Below are positions 28,624 to 39,000 of a stretch of DNA of 64,000 bases, piece by piece. The notes under the pieces are model-generated. The model had not been told where the DNA came from and made no database searches. It saw only the letters and a program-made list of their open reading frames with translations. The stretch spans positions 1 through 64,000 of the forward strand of contig JAKPQH010000189.1 of NCBI GenBank assembly GCA_029580855.1, in the 5' to 3' direction. The position numbers and the translations under genes are program-made. Origin of the DNA: a bacterium (GTDB taxonomy: Bacteria; Methylomirabilota; Methylomirabilia; Methylomirabilales; 2-02-FULL-66-22). Positions within the stretch are counted from its first letter, which is position 1. Each line of letters begins with the position of its first letter.

Positions 28624-28959
28624 CGTGAAGACGGGGCCAGTAAATACGGGCATGGCCGAGACGAACCGCACCCAACGGTGGGCGTTGTCGTGTGTCGCGC
28701 CGATCGGATGTCCGTCCAAGCCGTTTGCTGGGTATCGGCGTACGGACGCGCGCAGCCCGCCACGACATCCCCAGGTCTCGCGCCGCCCCGAAACGCGTCC
28801 CCTGAACGAATGCGCCGCAAGGGGGATCGCCGCACGCACTCGTTCGGGCGACGCCCCAAGTCAGCAAGCGGGGCCGGCGCCGTACCCCTCAACTTGGTTT
28901 CCTTCGTTCCCCCGAGTGATGCCAGAGGAAGGGCAGGCTTTCCTGAAAAGGGGGAGATC
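28624..28959 (+). other. Spacer with imperfect inverted repeat
   Basis: 336 bases without a supported gene. Arms at 28801-28814 and 28835-28848 (12 of 14 bases pair, loop of 20 bases) could form a hairpin, either an attenuator or a terminator of the main fdh transcript. There is no run of T after it. Confidence 0.35.
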
Positions 28960-29406
28960 ATGGTCACCACAGTACAGCAAGACGAGCGGAAAGTCGGTTT
29001 CGAATGGTTGAAGAAGTTTGGCATGAAGTGGGCGGTCCTGGCGGCGCTCGTCGTCGATCTCTGGAAGCGGGGCGTGCGCGTCCCGTCTGCCGTGAACGAG
29101 GAGCTCAAGACGGCCCGGATGAAGATCATGTCCGGATGTTTCTCGCCCTGCGAGGTGGGCTGCACGCTCGGAAAACTCGAGGGGCAGCTTGTGTCGCTCG
29201 GCGCTTCGCTCGGGGAGGACTATCTGCGGCCGTGGTTCGACCTCTTGGGTCAAGCCATGGAAGGGCGCATCGACCCCGGCAAGGTTTCGGACATCCCGGC
29301 ACTGAAGCCGATCGCCAACGATTGCAAGTGGCTGGCCTGCCGCTGCGGCGAGACGGCAACGCTCACCGAGTCTTTGCACCCCGAGGCGACCGAGGGGTGC
29401 CGATGA
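28960..29406 (+). CDS. Cysteine-rich hypothetical protein downstream of fdh
   Basis: A 148-residue protein starting at ATG 28960 behind GGGGGAGATC. I do not recognise the family. It has a basic, amphipathic N-terminal half (WLKKFGMKWAVLAALVVDLWKRGVRV), then SGCFSPCEVGC and, near the end, DCKWLACRCGE. These Cys clusters could bind metal or an Fe-S cluster. The same strand and position behind the mobAB fusion suggest a role connected to formate metabolism, but this is only positional. Confidence 0.65.
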   Translation: MVTTVQQDERKVGFEWLKKFGMKWAVLAALVVDLWKRGVRVPSAVNEELKTARMKIMSGCFSPCEVGCTLGKLEGQLVSLGASLGEDYLRPWFDLLGQAMEGRIDPGKVSDIPALKPIANDCKWLACRCGETATLTESLHPEATEGCR

Positions 29407-29452
29407 TCGGCCTCGTCGGCCGGGATCTCCAGTGTCTCTTGCGGCGGGTCGC

Positions 29453-29770
29453 TCAGGTGTGAACCGGGGGCGGCGCTTCGAACTCTGCCGGCGTCAGAAA
29501 CCGCCCCCCGTGGATTTCCTGGCTCTGGATCCGATAGGCGCTGTCGAAGACGATCTCGGCCGTCATCAACCGGAAGCATTTGCTGTCCATGATCTCCTTG
29601 CGGACGTAGTACCCTCCATCCTCCCGCAGACTGATGTCGTGCCGCCGATCCAGGCGGACGTGGACCTTGGACTTGCACCGCTCGCATTCCACATAGATGT
29701 GGATGGCGTCGTCCGATCCGCTCCCACTTCTAGCCACGAAGAGCTGCGACAACCTTCCCAGAATTCCCAA
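29453..29770 (-). CDS. Conserved-looking small hypothetical protein with CxxC
   Basis: A 105-residue protein convergent with the preceding gene. It has ECERCKSKVHVRLDRRHDISL and DGGYYVRKEIMDSKCFRLMTAEIVFD, so a CxxC pair and a later Cys might bind zinc. There is no hydrophobic helix and the family is not named. Codon use looks coding and the motif density suggests a real gene. Confidence 0.65.
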   Translation of the reverse strand: MGILGRLSQLFVARSGSGSDDAIHIYVECERCKSKVHVRLDRRHDISLREDGGYYVRKEIMDSKCFRLMTAEIVFDSAYRIQSQEIHGGRFLTPAEFEAPPPVHT

Positions 29771-29960
29771 CGGACACCCCTCGCGGTTGGCGCACGGGTG
29801 TGAAACCTACCACATACGCCACGATGCGTCCAGCCGTGGGCTTGAGCATATCTCAAACCATAGGACGATGGCAAGGGCGGTTGCAACCACTGGGCAGACA
29901 CGGTGGCCGAGAAGAACAGTTGGGAAATCGCACTCTTGTCCAAATTCGCTCACGTTGAAT

Positions 29961-31291
29961 GCTGAGCCTCCCCCGGCTATGGTGGGGATTGGTCGAGGAT
30001 CCCGAACCCACAGCCGGAAAGGAGGCCCAACGGTGAATCGTGTCGTGAGTGTCTTGAGTCAGCTGCTCCAGGTGTTCCCGCGGCTTGAGTTCCAGCGCGC
30101 GGTGACAGACCACCGGGCCGAACGCCACGCTCGGGGCTTTCCCTGCTGGGGCCAGTTCGTCGCCATGCTCGTCTGCCAGCTCGGCCGGGCGAAGTCCCTC
30201 CGGGAGATCTGTGGGGGCCTGGCCTGCGCCGAGGGGACGCTCAGCCACCTCGGGATCACCGCCCCGCGGCGCTCCACGCTGGCCTACGCCAACGAACACC
30301 GCCCCTGGCAAGGGTACCCGACGCTGTTCTTCCAGCTCCTCGGGCGCTGTCAGGGGCTGGCGCGGGGCCGCCGGAAGTTCCGCTTCAAAAACCCGCTCCT
30401 GTCCCTGGACGCGTCGGTGATCGATCTGGGCGCCCGCCTCTTCGACTGGGCGACCTACCGCCGGACCAAGGGGGCCGTGAAGCTCCACCTCCTGTTGGAC
30501 CACGACGGGTACCTGCCCTGTTACGCAGTCATCACCGAGGGCCGCCGCCACGAGGTCACCGTGGCCCGGACGCTCGCGTTCCCGCCGGGGACGATCCTCG
30601 TCATGGATCGGGGGTACGTGGACTTCGCCTGGTTCGCCGCGCTGACCCGCCAGGGGGTGTTCTTCGTAACCCGTCTCAAAGACAACGCCGTGTACGCGGT
30701 GCCGGGCACGCGGGCGGTGCCGGTGCGGGGCCCCGTCGTGCGGGACGAGCTGATTACCCTCACGGGGGTCCGGACGGCCGCCAAGTGCCCCTATCCCCTC
30801 CGCGTCGTGGAGGTGACGGACCCGGAGACGGGTGACCCACTGGTCTTCCTCACGAACCAGCTCACCTTTGGGCCGACGACGATCGCCCGGATCTCCAAAG
30901 ACCGCTGGCAGATCGAGCTCCTGTTCAAGGCGTTGAAGCCGCACCTGAAGGTCAAGACCTTCGTGAGGGACGAGCGCCAATGCCCTCCACATCCAGCTCT
31001 GGGCGGCGCTGATTGCCCTGCTGGTCCTGAAGTACCTCCAGCTCCGGTCCACGTTCGGTTGGTCCCTGTCGAATCTGGTAGCGTTGCTCCAGTTCCAGCT
31101 CTTCACCCACCGGGACCTTTGGGCCTGGCTGGACGAGCCGTTCACCGGACCGCCCGCGCTCGCCGGGCCCGAGCAGCTCACCCTGGAGGTCGCGTAAGTT
31201 GGACAGCAGGACGGGGGGTCTGGTCCGGCGAGCTGGCTCCCCTCGTCCACAAGCCCGTGATAACACTGGGAGTCTCCGGGTGGATCTCAGC
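29961..31291 (+). mobile_element. IS4-like insertion sequence (decayed)
   Basis: Encloses the frameshifted IS4-type transposase at 30033-31197. Tentative imperfect terminal inverted repeats: GCTGAG-N3-C-N-CCCGG starting at 29961, and its reverse complement ending at 31291 (13 of 19 positions match). No clear target duplication was seen, so the ends are approximate. Confidence 0.55.
30033..31197 (+). pseudogene. IS4-family transposase, frameshifted
   Basis: The frame starts at GTG 30033 behind AAAGGAGG. It encodes an N-terminal DUF4372-like region (LSQLLQVFPRLEFQRAV, CWGQFVAMLVCQLGRAKSLREI) and a DDE domain with LDASVIDL, MDRGYVDF and RWQIELLFK. At about 30966 one extra base shifts the frame. 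The correct continuation (GTSANALHIQLWAALIALL) runs in the next frame to TAA 31195-31197. The gene was intact until a single +1 event, so it is a recent pseudogene or a sequencing slip. The total span of 1,165 nt is three times 388 plus one. Confidence 0.88.
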
Positions 31292-31480
31292 TGATATGGA
31301 CAGCAGTGGGGAAATCTATGAAAACAGCTTCGAGTTCTGTGGATTCCTTGCGGGCAACCTGTGGATTCTGCGCGTCACCACGCCTTGGCTTGGCCCGGCA
31401 GTCGGATCAGAAATACGAGACCCTGGGCTACAAGGGGTGCAACCTCGGCGAAGTCCACCTTGCGCCGCAAGCCTCTACAA

Positions 31481-31488
31481 GATTCAAT
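31481..31488. repeat. 8-bp direct repeat (left), possible target duplication
   Basis: GATTCAAT, repeated exactly at 32996-33003, flanks the IS1380-like element. Confidence 0.6.
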
Positions 31489-32995
31489 GATCCTCAAAAA
31501 TGCGCTATTTCCTCGAAGTTGAACCTGTCGAATACATCTCGCGCCCATTTATCGGGCCGTCTGGAGAACAGCCCCAGTGGGCCCGCTGACAAAATCCCGG
31601 AATCGTGATCGGGCTGAGCTTCTGGATCTGGCGCAACGCGTACGCGAAGACACGCCGGAAGTGATACTCCTGGGGCAGCTTCAAGCGATACCGGTTCTGC
31701 GATTTGACCAGCCGCCCGGGAATGACCAGGAGTTCCCGCCGGATAGTCTTCAGGGTGGTGGGCTGATACGCCACCGGGAGGCAGAGCCGCCGGAAGTAGT
31801 GCAGCACGTCGAAGGCGAAGAGCAAGAGCTGGAAGAAGGCCACGTTGGGGATCCACTCGGCCGTCGGGATCTTCCCCCGCGGGTAGTCGTAGAGGAGTTC
31901 CCGGATGTGTTTCGCGATGCGAGCCCGCGGGGCGTAGAAGCGCCCGACGCGCCAGGCGTCGGTGCGCAAGTTGGTCACCAGCACGTGGTAGGCGTACTTC
32001 GGGTCGGTGAAGAGCGTGAGTTGCTTCGCCTCCACCGGCTCGGCGGGGATAGGCCGGCGGACCACCACGAAGCGATGCGGTACCTGCCAGCGGCTCGGCT
32101 GGTACCGGAATTCCCCCCCTCCCAGCCGCTGCGCAGCTTCTGGAAGCGGCAGCCGCGGGCCAGCGCCGTGATGGGCTTGTGTTCCTTGGCCACGATGGCG
32201 TAGCCCACCCGCTCGCCCTCGAGGCACGCGATGAGCCGCTTGCCAAAGAAGCCGGCATCCCCGCGCACCCGAAGGCGCGCGCGGGCGATCCCCGGCGGCA
32301 CCTTCGCCAGACCGACCCGGAGGAACGGGACGGCGCCCGTGGCCGCCACCGGGTTGCCGGGCCGCAGGCTCCCGTGCCAGAACTCCTGCCGGTGCGCCTC
32401 GAAGCCGAGGAGCGGCGCCCCCGGTTCTTGGGGTTGTAGCCCACCCGGGCGCCCGCGGCGGGGCCGTAGATCACGAGGACCACGGAGTCCCGGTCGAAGG
32501 TCACGCTGCGCCGCGGCCGCGGGCGCGCGCAGCGCGCCTGCCGGAGCTGGTCGTGCCGGCGCACCAGTTGCCGGATGTGCCGGGGGCGGAGTCGCCGGAG
32601 GAACCGGCGCAACGCGGTCTGATCGGGGAAGCGCCTCAGCCCCCCAATCTGCGGGAAGGCGCCCTTGTACTGGCGGATCTGGGTGGCATTGATGCGGTCG
32701 AGCCCCACCATGACCGCGAAGAGCCGCGCGAGCCGCAACTCGGCCGGCGGGTAGTCGCGGGACCGGAGGGTGGGTCGGAGCCAGCGTTGGAGGAGCCGCT
32801 TCAAGCCGAGCTTCTGACAGAACGCCTGGACCAAGGCCATCCCGGCGACGTGCGTCCGGTGCAGCTCTTCGAAGCCGATCGGCACATTTCGCCGGCCTCT
32901 TGCCCTGTGACACAAAGCACCCCAAGGGTACGATCGGGTCCAAGGCGAAAGGGGTCGCCGTGAGCGCGTCCTGCGGCCTCGAAGTGCGATTTGTC
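31489..32995 (-). mobile_element. IS1380-like insertion sequence (decayed)
   Basis: About 1.5 kb bounded by GATTCAAT on both sides. Weak inverted similarity at the ends (CAAAAATGCGC near 31495 against ACAAATCGCAC read inward from 32995). It contains the broken transposase. The right duplication overlaps the stop codon of the giant gene. Confidence 0.6.
31494..32885 (-). pseudogene. IS1380-family transposase with two frameshifts
   Basis: Three overlapping frames give one protein. The N-terminal part (from about 32885) includes LFAVMVGLDRINATQIRQYKG and SVTFDRDSVVLVIYG. The middle part (about 32425-32120) includes GFEAHRQEFWHGSLRPGN, RVRGDAGFFGKRLIA. The C-terminal part includes TDPKYAYHVLVTNL, WRVGRFYAPRARIAKHIRELLYDYPRG and FAFDVLHYFRRL. 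These match the IS1380 DDE transposase order. The second shift falls in a run of seven C residues at 32113-32119. Inactive as read. Confidence 0.85.
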
Positions 32996-33003
32996 GATTC
33001 AAT
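32996..33003. repeat. 8-bp direct repeat (right), possible target duplication
   Basis: GATTCAAT, identical to 31481-31488. It contains the TGA stop (minus strand, 32999-33001) of the giant gene, so insertion occurred at the very end of that gene. Confidence 0.6.
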
Positions 33004-36000
33004 TTACGCATCGGTGAGGGTGAATCACACGGATGATATCACTCCCCGAGAAGACTTGATTACTCGTCAGTTGTCCCTCGATCGTCAGCATAATGCGCTC
33101 GCCATCCGGCACGACTCGCTCGACAAGGCTCCGGTTGAACTTCACCATGAGATCTGGAACCCCGTTCGCGTTCTGATCGCCGATTGCCACCGGGCGTGAT
33201 TGCGCCGGAATCGCGCTGGCCAACGGCTGCCCGTTGACGGCCCGTAGTCGAATCGTGGACACAAGGATCGTTGCCGGATCATATCCGAAAGGCAGCTCGA
33301 GGTATGCCGTAATCCACTTTCCGTTACTCCCTCGGTTCAGCGTATCCGGATCTATATTGATGCTTGCTGGAACGGTAACCGGCCCGCTCGGGGTCACGAT
33401 CAGCGTAAATGACGCCCGTCCTTCCAGTGGCGCGACAGAGTCGTGATCGTTCGCAACGACGGTCACATTCAGGTAGGTGGAAGCGGTGCCGGTACCTGGC
33501 GCGATATGCAGCATACCGTAACCGCTCCCCTCGTCCGTAAGGGTAACGAAAGCCGGCGCGCCGGCTACCGTAAGCGTGAGACTCGAGACGCCGTCGGGGT
33601 CCGTCGCGGTCACGGGCACATTAAGGACGCTGCCTTCGGTCACCGCCTGATTGGAGATCGGCGTTACCTTCGGAGCCCGGTTTACATTCCCGACGGTAAC
33701 GGTGAAACTCTGAACGGCATCGAGGGGCGCCACCGTGTCTTGATCGGTGACACGGACCGTGATCCCCACGTAGGCGCCGGCATCGGTGTAACCGGGGTTC
33801 ACATGGAGGACACCCTGTCCGCCACCCTGGTCCGTCAATGTGACGAAGGCTGGGGCGTGCTCCAGGCTAAGCCGGAGAGTGCTGTTCCCGTCGGGGTCGG
33901 TCGCCAGAACAGGGACTTCCAACGTCGCCCCTTCCGCCAGGCTCTGATTGCCGATGGGTTCCAGGTCCGGCGGGCGGTTCGCGTTCTCCACCGTGAGATC
34001 GAACGCCTTCGTGTTGGTGAGCGGATTGACGCCGTCGTGGTCCACCACGGTGACCGTAATGCCCATGTACCGGCCCGCGTCCGTGAATCCGGGCGCGAAA
34101 CGAATCGTTCCTTGACCGTTCCCGAGATCGACGAACGTGGCAAACGGCGGAAGGTTGACCACGCCGAGGGTGAGCGAGCCGGTGCCGTCGGGATCGGCGG
34201 CGAGCACGGCAAGGTGCACGACCTCGCCTTCGTTCACCACGAGGTTCACCAGGGGGGAGAGCACCGGTGGCCGATTCGTGTTGACGACGGCGATGTCGAT
34301 GGTGCACGTGGTGGGAAGGATGCCGTCCGTGGCCGTGATCGTAACGGAATACGAGCCGGCTTGGAGGAAGTCAGGGGTAAACGCCAGCGTTCCGCTCGCC
34401 GGTTCAAACGTCGCATTCGCCGGAAGCGCCCCCGCGCTGAGGCTGACCGGATCTCCGTCCGGATCGGTGGCGCAAACGATCACGTTGAGGGTCTGCCCCT
34501 CCTGGATCACTTGCGGTCCCACCTCGTCAAGGATCGGTGCCCGATCGATGACCGTGATCGGGGCACTCGCCAGCGTCTTGGTGACGCCCCCTGGAAGGAG
34601 GGCTTGCAGGACTGCCACATACGACGTGGTGGCCGCCGTGGCCGCCAGGCTCCCGCCCGGTACGATCACAGTGTCCGTGCGTTCGGCGCCCAGCGCCAAA
34701 ACGCCGCCCGCAATCGGAAGCGTCTGGACAACGGCTTGGGCCTGGGGGTTCACGATTAGAGATTGAAACCCCACGAGGTCCATGGAAGCGTTGCCGCTAT
34801 TGCGAACCACGGACGAGAGCGTGACAGCGGCGTTCCGGAAGACCACCGCAGGTGTAACCGCAAAGGTCCCCACCAGTCCCACGCCCGTCGCAGCACCAGA
34901 GGCAACCTGGAACGTTGTGGTCTTCATGTCCAGGAGCGTGCCGCTTGCCGGATCCGTCACCCGCTCCACGACGGTGTACGTGCCTGGCGTCGCGGTGCCG
35001 ATGGCGTATGCAAAGGTGAGCGTGCGGCTCGTTTGCGCGGGCAGGCTGGCCACGGTCTGATTCGCCGTCCAGATCGAGGTCCCTGCGCTGTCCTGCACCG
35101 CGACGCTCACGAGGAGGTTGTACCAGGCGGCGTTCATCGTGGCGTTGGTTGCCGTGGCACTGATCGTGGCCGTTTGGTTGGCCTCATAGATCTGCCGGTC
35201 GGTCGTCACCTGGCTGTTGATCTGTGGCGTTGGTTGCGACCCACCGCCTGCCACGATCCGGAAGAGGACGAGGCGCGACGTGATGGTTGCACCGGTTGCA
35301 TCGCGCAGCGTGCCCCGCACGGTGTATTGGCCGGTCGGCGTCGTGCCCGTGTTCCACAGGAGACTGAGATTTCGCGCTTCGCCAGGGTCGGGGCTCGTCA
35401 CGCTTTGCTCCGGCAGCGCGGCGATGGCTTCACCTGTTGCCACCGTCTCTATCGCGAGGCGCACGGAGAAATCACCGGCCGTCGTGTGTGGATTGCCGAC
35501 CGACAGCGCGATCTGGACGTCAGTGGCCGCCGGATACTCCGTTCGATCGAGGACCAGCGTCAACGTGGGCGGCGGCGTCCCGCCGACCGGCACGAATGTC
35601 CGGAATGCCAGATTGTTCCCCTCTTCCGTTTCGGCAACGGTGTTCTCTGGATCGGCTTTGACGTAGACGTCGCGCTGTCCCGGCGGTGTCCACGTCAGGG
35701 TAGCCAGACCGATCCCACCTCCTTCGACTCGCGCGAGTGTCGTTTGCCCGAGCGAGGTGCCCCCGCCGTTCGGGTCGCCGTCGTAGAATCGGATGACGAC
35801 ACCGGTCGCGTCGATCGGCTGAAGATTCCGAACGGCAGCGCTGATCGTTACAGCACCCCCCGTCCCGCCCGCAAACGCGATATCCGCCGGCAGCACCACG
35901 AGATCCGGCGCATTCCCTACGGGGTTTTTCACAGGGAGGGTGGCGCAGGCGACCCCCGATTCCCCCGATGGACCGGTCCCGATGATGCTCACCGCCCACG

Positions 36001-39000
36001 TCCCGGGGATAGCCGTTCCCGAGATCGCATACGTTGCCACATACCGGTCGGCTTCGCGCGTGAAGGTGATGGGCGTCACTACGCCTTCCTGCGGGCTCAA
36101 GGTGCCTTGGAGTGTGAGTTGATCTAGGGCGATCCCCTGCGCGGTGACAGTCAGTTGGACCGTATCGCCGGGATAGTAGACAGCCTTGTTGAGGGCCAGG
36201 CTTACGGTGACCTCCTGATTCACCTGGGCGCCCGTGAGGGCCCAGAGGATCTGGCCTGTCCCCGTAGGTCCACCCCAGCTGCCGTCGACCCTTTGAACGC
36301 TCTGTACGTAGCAGACCCCGCGCGCCACAGGGAGCCCGCGTTCTCCGGCACCACTGAGTGCCATCACCGCAAGCGCGGAGCGACTCGACCCGCTCGATTG
36401 GCCGAGCACTGTTCCCCAGCCGCCATTGGGGTTCTGATTGGCAAGAAGCCAGGTAATGGCCCGTTGCACACGGTCCGGATAGACTCCGGCCCGCTGGAAG
36501 ATCACGGTCGCGAGGGCCGTATCCTGCGAGTTGGCCCAACTGCCATCCGGCAATTGCTGCCCCGCAAGCCAGGTGAGTCCACGACTCACCTCGGGATCGC
36601 TCGCCCCGTAACCGGCCTGGAGCAGGGCGAGCAGTGCGGCGATCGACGAGGTCTGGTTGACCTGGGTGTAGGAGTAATACTCCGGCCACCCACCCAGCAC
36701 GCTCGGGTCACCGCTCTTCTTCTGCGTGTTGCGGAGGAAACTCACTCCCCGGTTGATTGCGGTTTGCTCGTCGGCGGTCCGGCTGGCGGGTGGCGGGAGC
36801 GCGAGGGCCTGGACCGAGTTCGCGGTGGGATCGATGAACGGGGCGGGCGCGGGCGGGATCATGTAGGGCCAGCTCCCATCCCCCGACTGTGTCGCCACGA
36901 GCAGTGTGCGGGCCTTTCCGATCACGCTGATCTTCCCATCCACCGTCAAACTCGTCGTCTGCAGCCCCGTGAGGGCCCAGTCGGTAGACTGATATTGCTG
37001 ATTCGCCGGGAAGCTCTCCCCGCTGGCGCTGATATGCGCACTGATCCAGCTCAGGCCGCTCGTGAGACGGGCATCGGTGAAGCCCAGCCCGCGGACGATC
37101 GCCACGACCTCCGCGGTGAGCTGGAAGTCGGTATAGTTGTAGCCCGACAGGGACCACCCCCCGTCGGGACGTTGGTACGCGAGGAGGCTGCTCGCGGTAC
37201 TGGCCACGAGGTTATTGGCCGGATTCAGCGTCCGCATCATCAACAGCCAGTTGCGCATGAACTCCTGGTGATATGTCCGCCAGCCGTCGTAATAGGCCTT
37301 GGCGCGGGTGACGGCGGGATCCGTGGTAGACGTCGCCAGGGCCAAGCCGACGACGGCGTACGTCGAGACAAACGGGTTGCTCGCGGCGCCGGCTTGGGTC
37401 CCCCAGTAGCCGTCGCTATTCTGCGTGGTCTTGAGCCAGGTCACCGCCCGGGTGACGGCGGGATCCGTATTTGGTGCGCCGCTCCGGAGGAGCGCTGCCA
37501 GGACCATGCCGGTCACGTCGGCTCGACCGGCGAACCCGCGCCCACCATAGGCCCAGCTCCCGTCGCTGTTCTGCAGCCGCCGGAGGTACGCCACCGCATC
37601 TTGAATGCGGGATGATGCCGGGGATTCGCCCTCGTCGAGCAGAGCAAAGATACAGGCCGCGCTATTGACCCCCGCGAAGTTGCCGTCCGGGGCCTGCGCT
37701 TCCAGCATCTTGGCCAAGGCCGGCTGATAGTGTGGTGCCGTGGTTTGCCCCATAGCCTGATAGGCTTGCAGGGCGAGGCTGTTGAAGTAGGCAACCGAAT
37801 AGTCCGTCCAGGCTCCCTGGGTGCTCCCGACGGGGATCTGGTGATCCACCAGCCACCGCACCGCATCCTGGGCCGAGGTGGCGATGGCGGCGGGCGGGCG
37901 CCCCGGCGTGACGATGTTGTTCCGCGGGTCCACGTCGGAGGGCTCGACGCCCGAGACCACGACGAAGAGCTGTGGCCGGTCCGCCGGGTAGGTCACACTC
38001 GGCAGGTTGATCGTCTGGCGGAACGTCGCGCCGACCGTTACCGGCGCCGATGTGAGGAGCGTGCCGCCGAGATTGGGATTCCCCGCGTAGAGCTGGATCG
38101 TCCCCGCCGCGTCCGCCGTTCCGACGTTTCGGACGACCGCTGTCACGCTCACGAGGCTGCCGGGCTGCGGCACGGCCGGATTCACGACGAGATCCTCGGG
38201 GAAGAGGGCGAGATCGGCCCCCGGCGGCGCCCCGACCGGGGCCAGGAACAAGTCACCCACGTCCGTTGTGCCGATCCGCGACACGGCCGTGTCCACCCGT
38301 GCCGTCCCGTAACCCGGCTTGCCGAGCGCCAGACTCAAGCCCCCGGCATTCAGCCCGCTCAGGAAGAAGGCGCCGTTCTCATCTGTGATGATGCTGACCT
38401 CGGCTCCCAACACACCCACGGTCACGCCGGCAAGCGATGTGCCGGTCTCCGCCGCAACCACCCGGCCGGCGAGCTTCCCGGCGCCCGGCCGGGCCAGGAT
38501 GAAGGGGGCGAGATAGGTAGGGCTATCGGGGAACACGGCGATATAGCGGGTCTCGCCGAGATACCCCGGCGCCGTTGCCTCGATGTAAAAGAGCCAGGGC
38601 CTGTCCACGGACAGAGGGAAGTTGAACGCGCCCGTGGCCGATGTCGCCGCCGCCGGCACATCCGTCCCTACAAGCCGGACGGTCGCGCCCGGGAACGGCT
38701 CGCCCGTCTCCCCATCGATCACACTTCCCAGGATCGGGCTGCCCTCTCCGGCCCCGGAGCCTATGGCGAGCGTGGGGCTGAACGTGAGAATCGCTCCGCC
38801 GGCCAGCGTCGTCGTTGCGGTGGCTGGGGAATAGCCTTCCTTGCTCGCCGTGATCGTCACGTCTCCCGGCGCCACGTCGGTCAGTTCGTAGCTCCCGGCG
38901 GCGTTCGTCGTCGCCGTGAGCGATGACGTCCCCGCCACCTGTAGCTGCACGCCAGCCAAAGCGAGTCCGGTAGCCGCATCGGTCACAGTCCCACGGATCG

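Noticed and set aside
28801-28848. Inverted repeat as a tRNA-Sec or other RNA gene
   Set aside because: No acceptor stem, anticodon loop or TPsiC-like sequence fits; it is only an imperfect hairpin.
31306-31608. 100-codon frame between the two insertion sequences
   Set aside because: It runs into the IS1380-like element and has no recognisable protein character.
33443-38926. Long plus-strand frames opposite the giant protein
   Set aside because: They mirror the repetitive coding strand and contain no recognisable domains.
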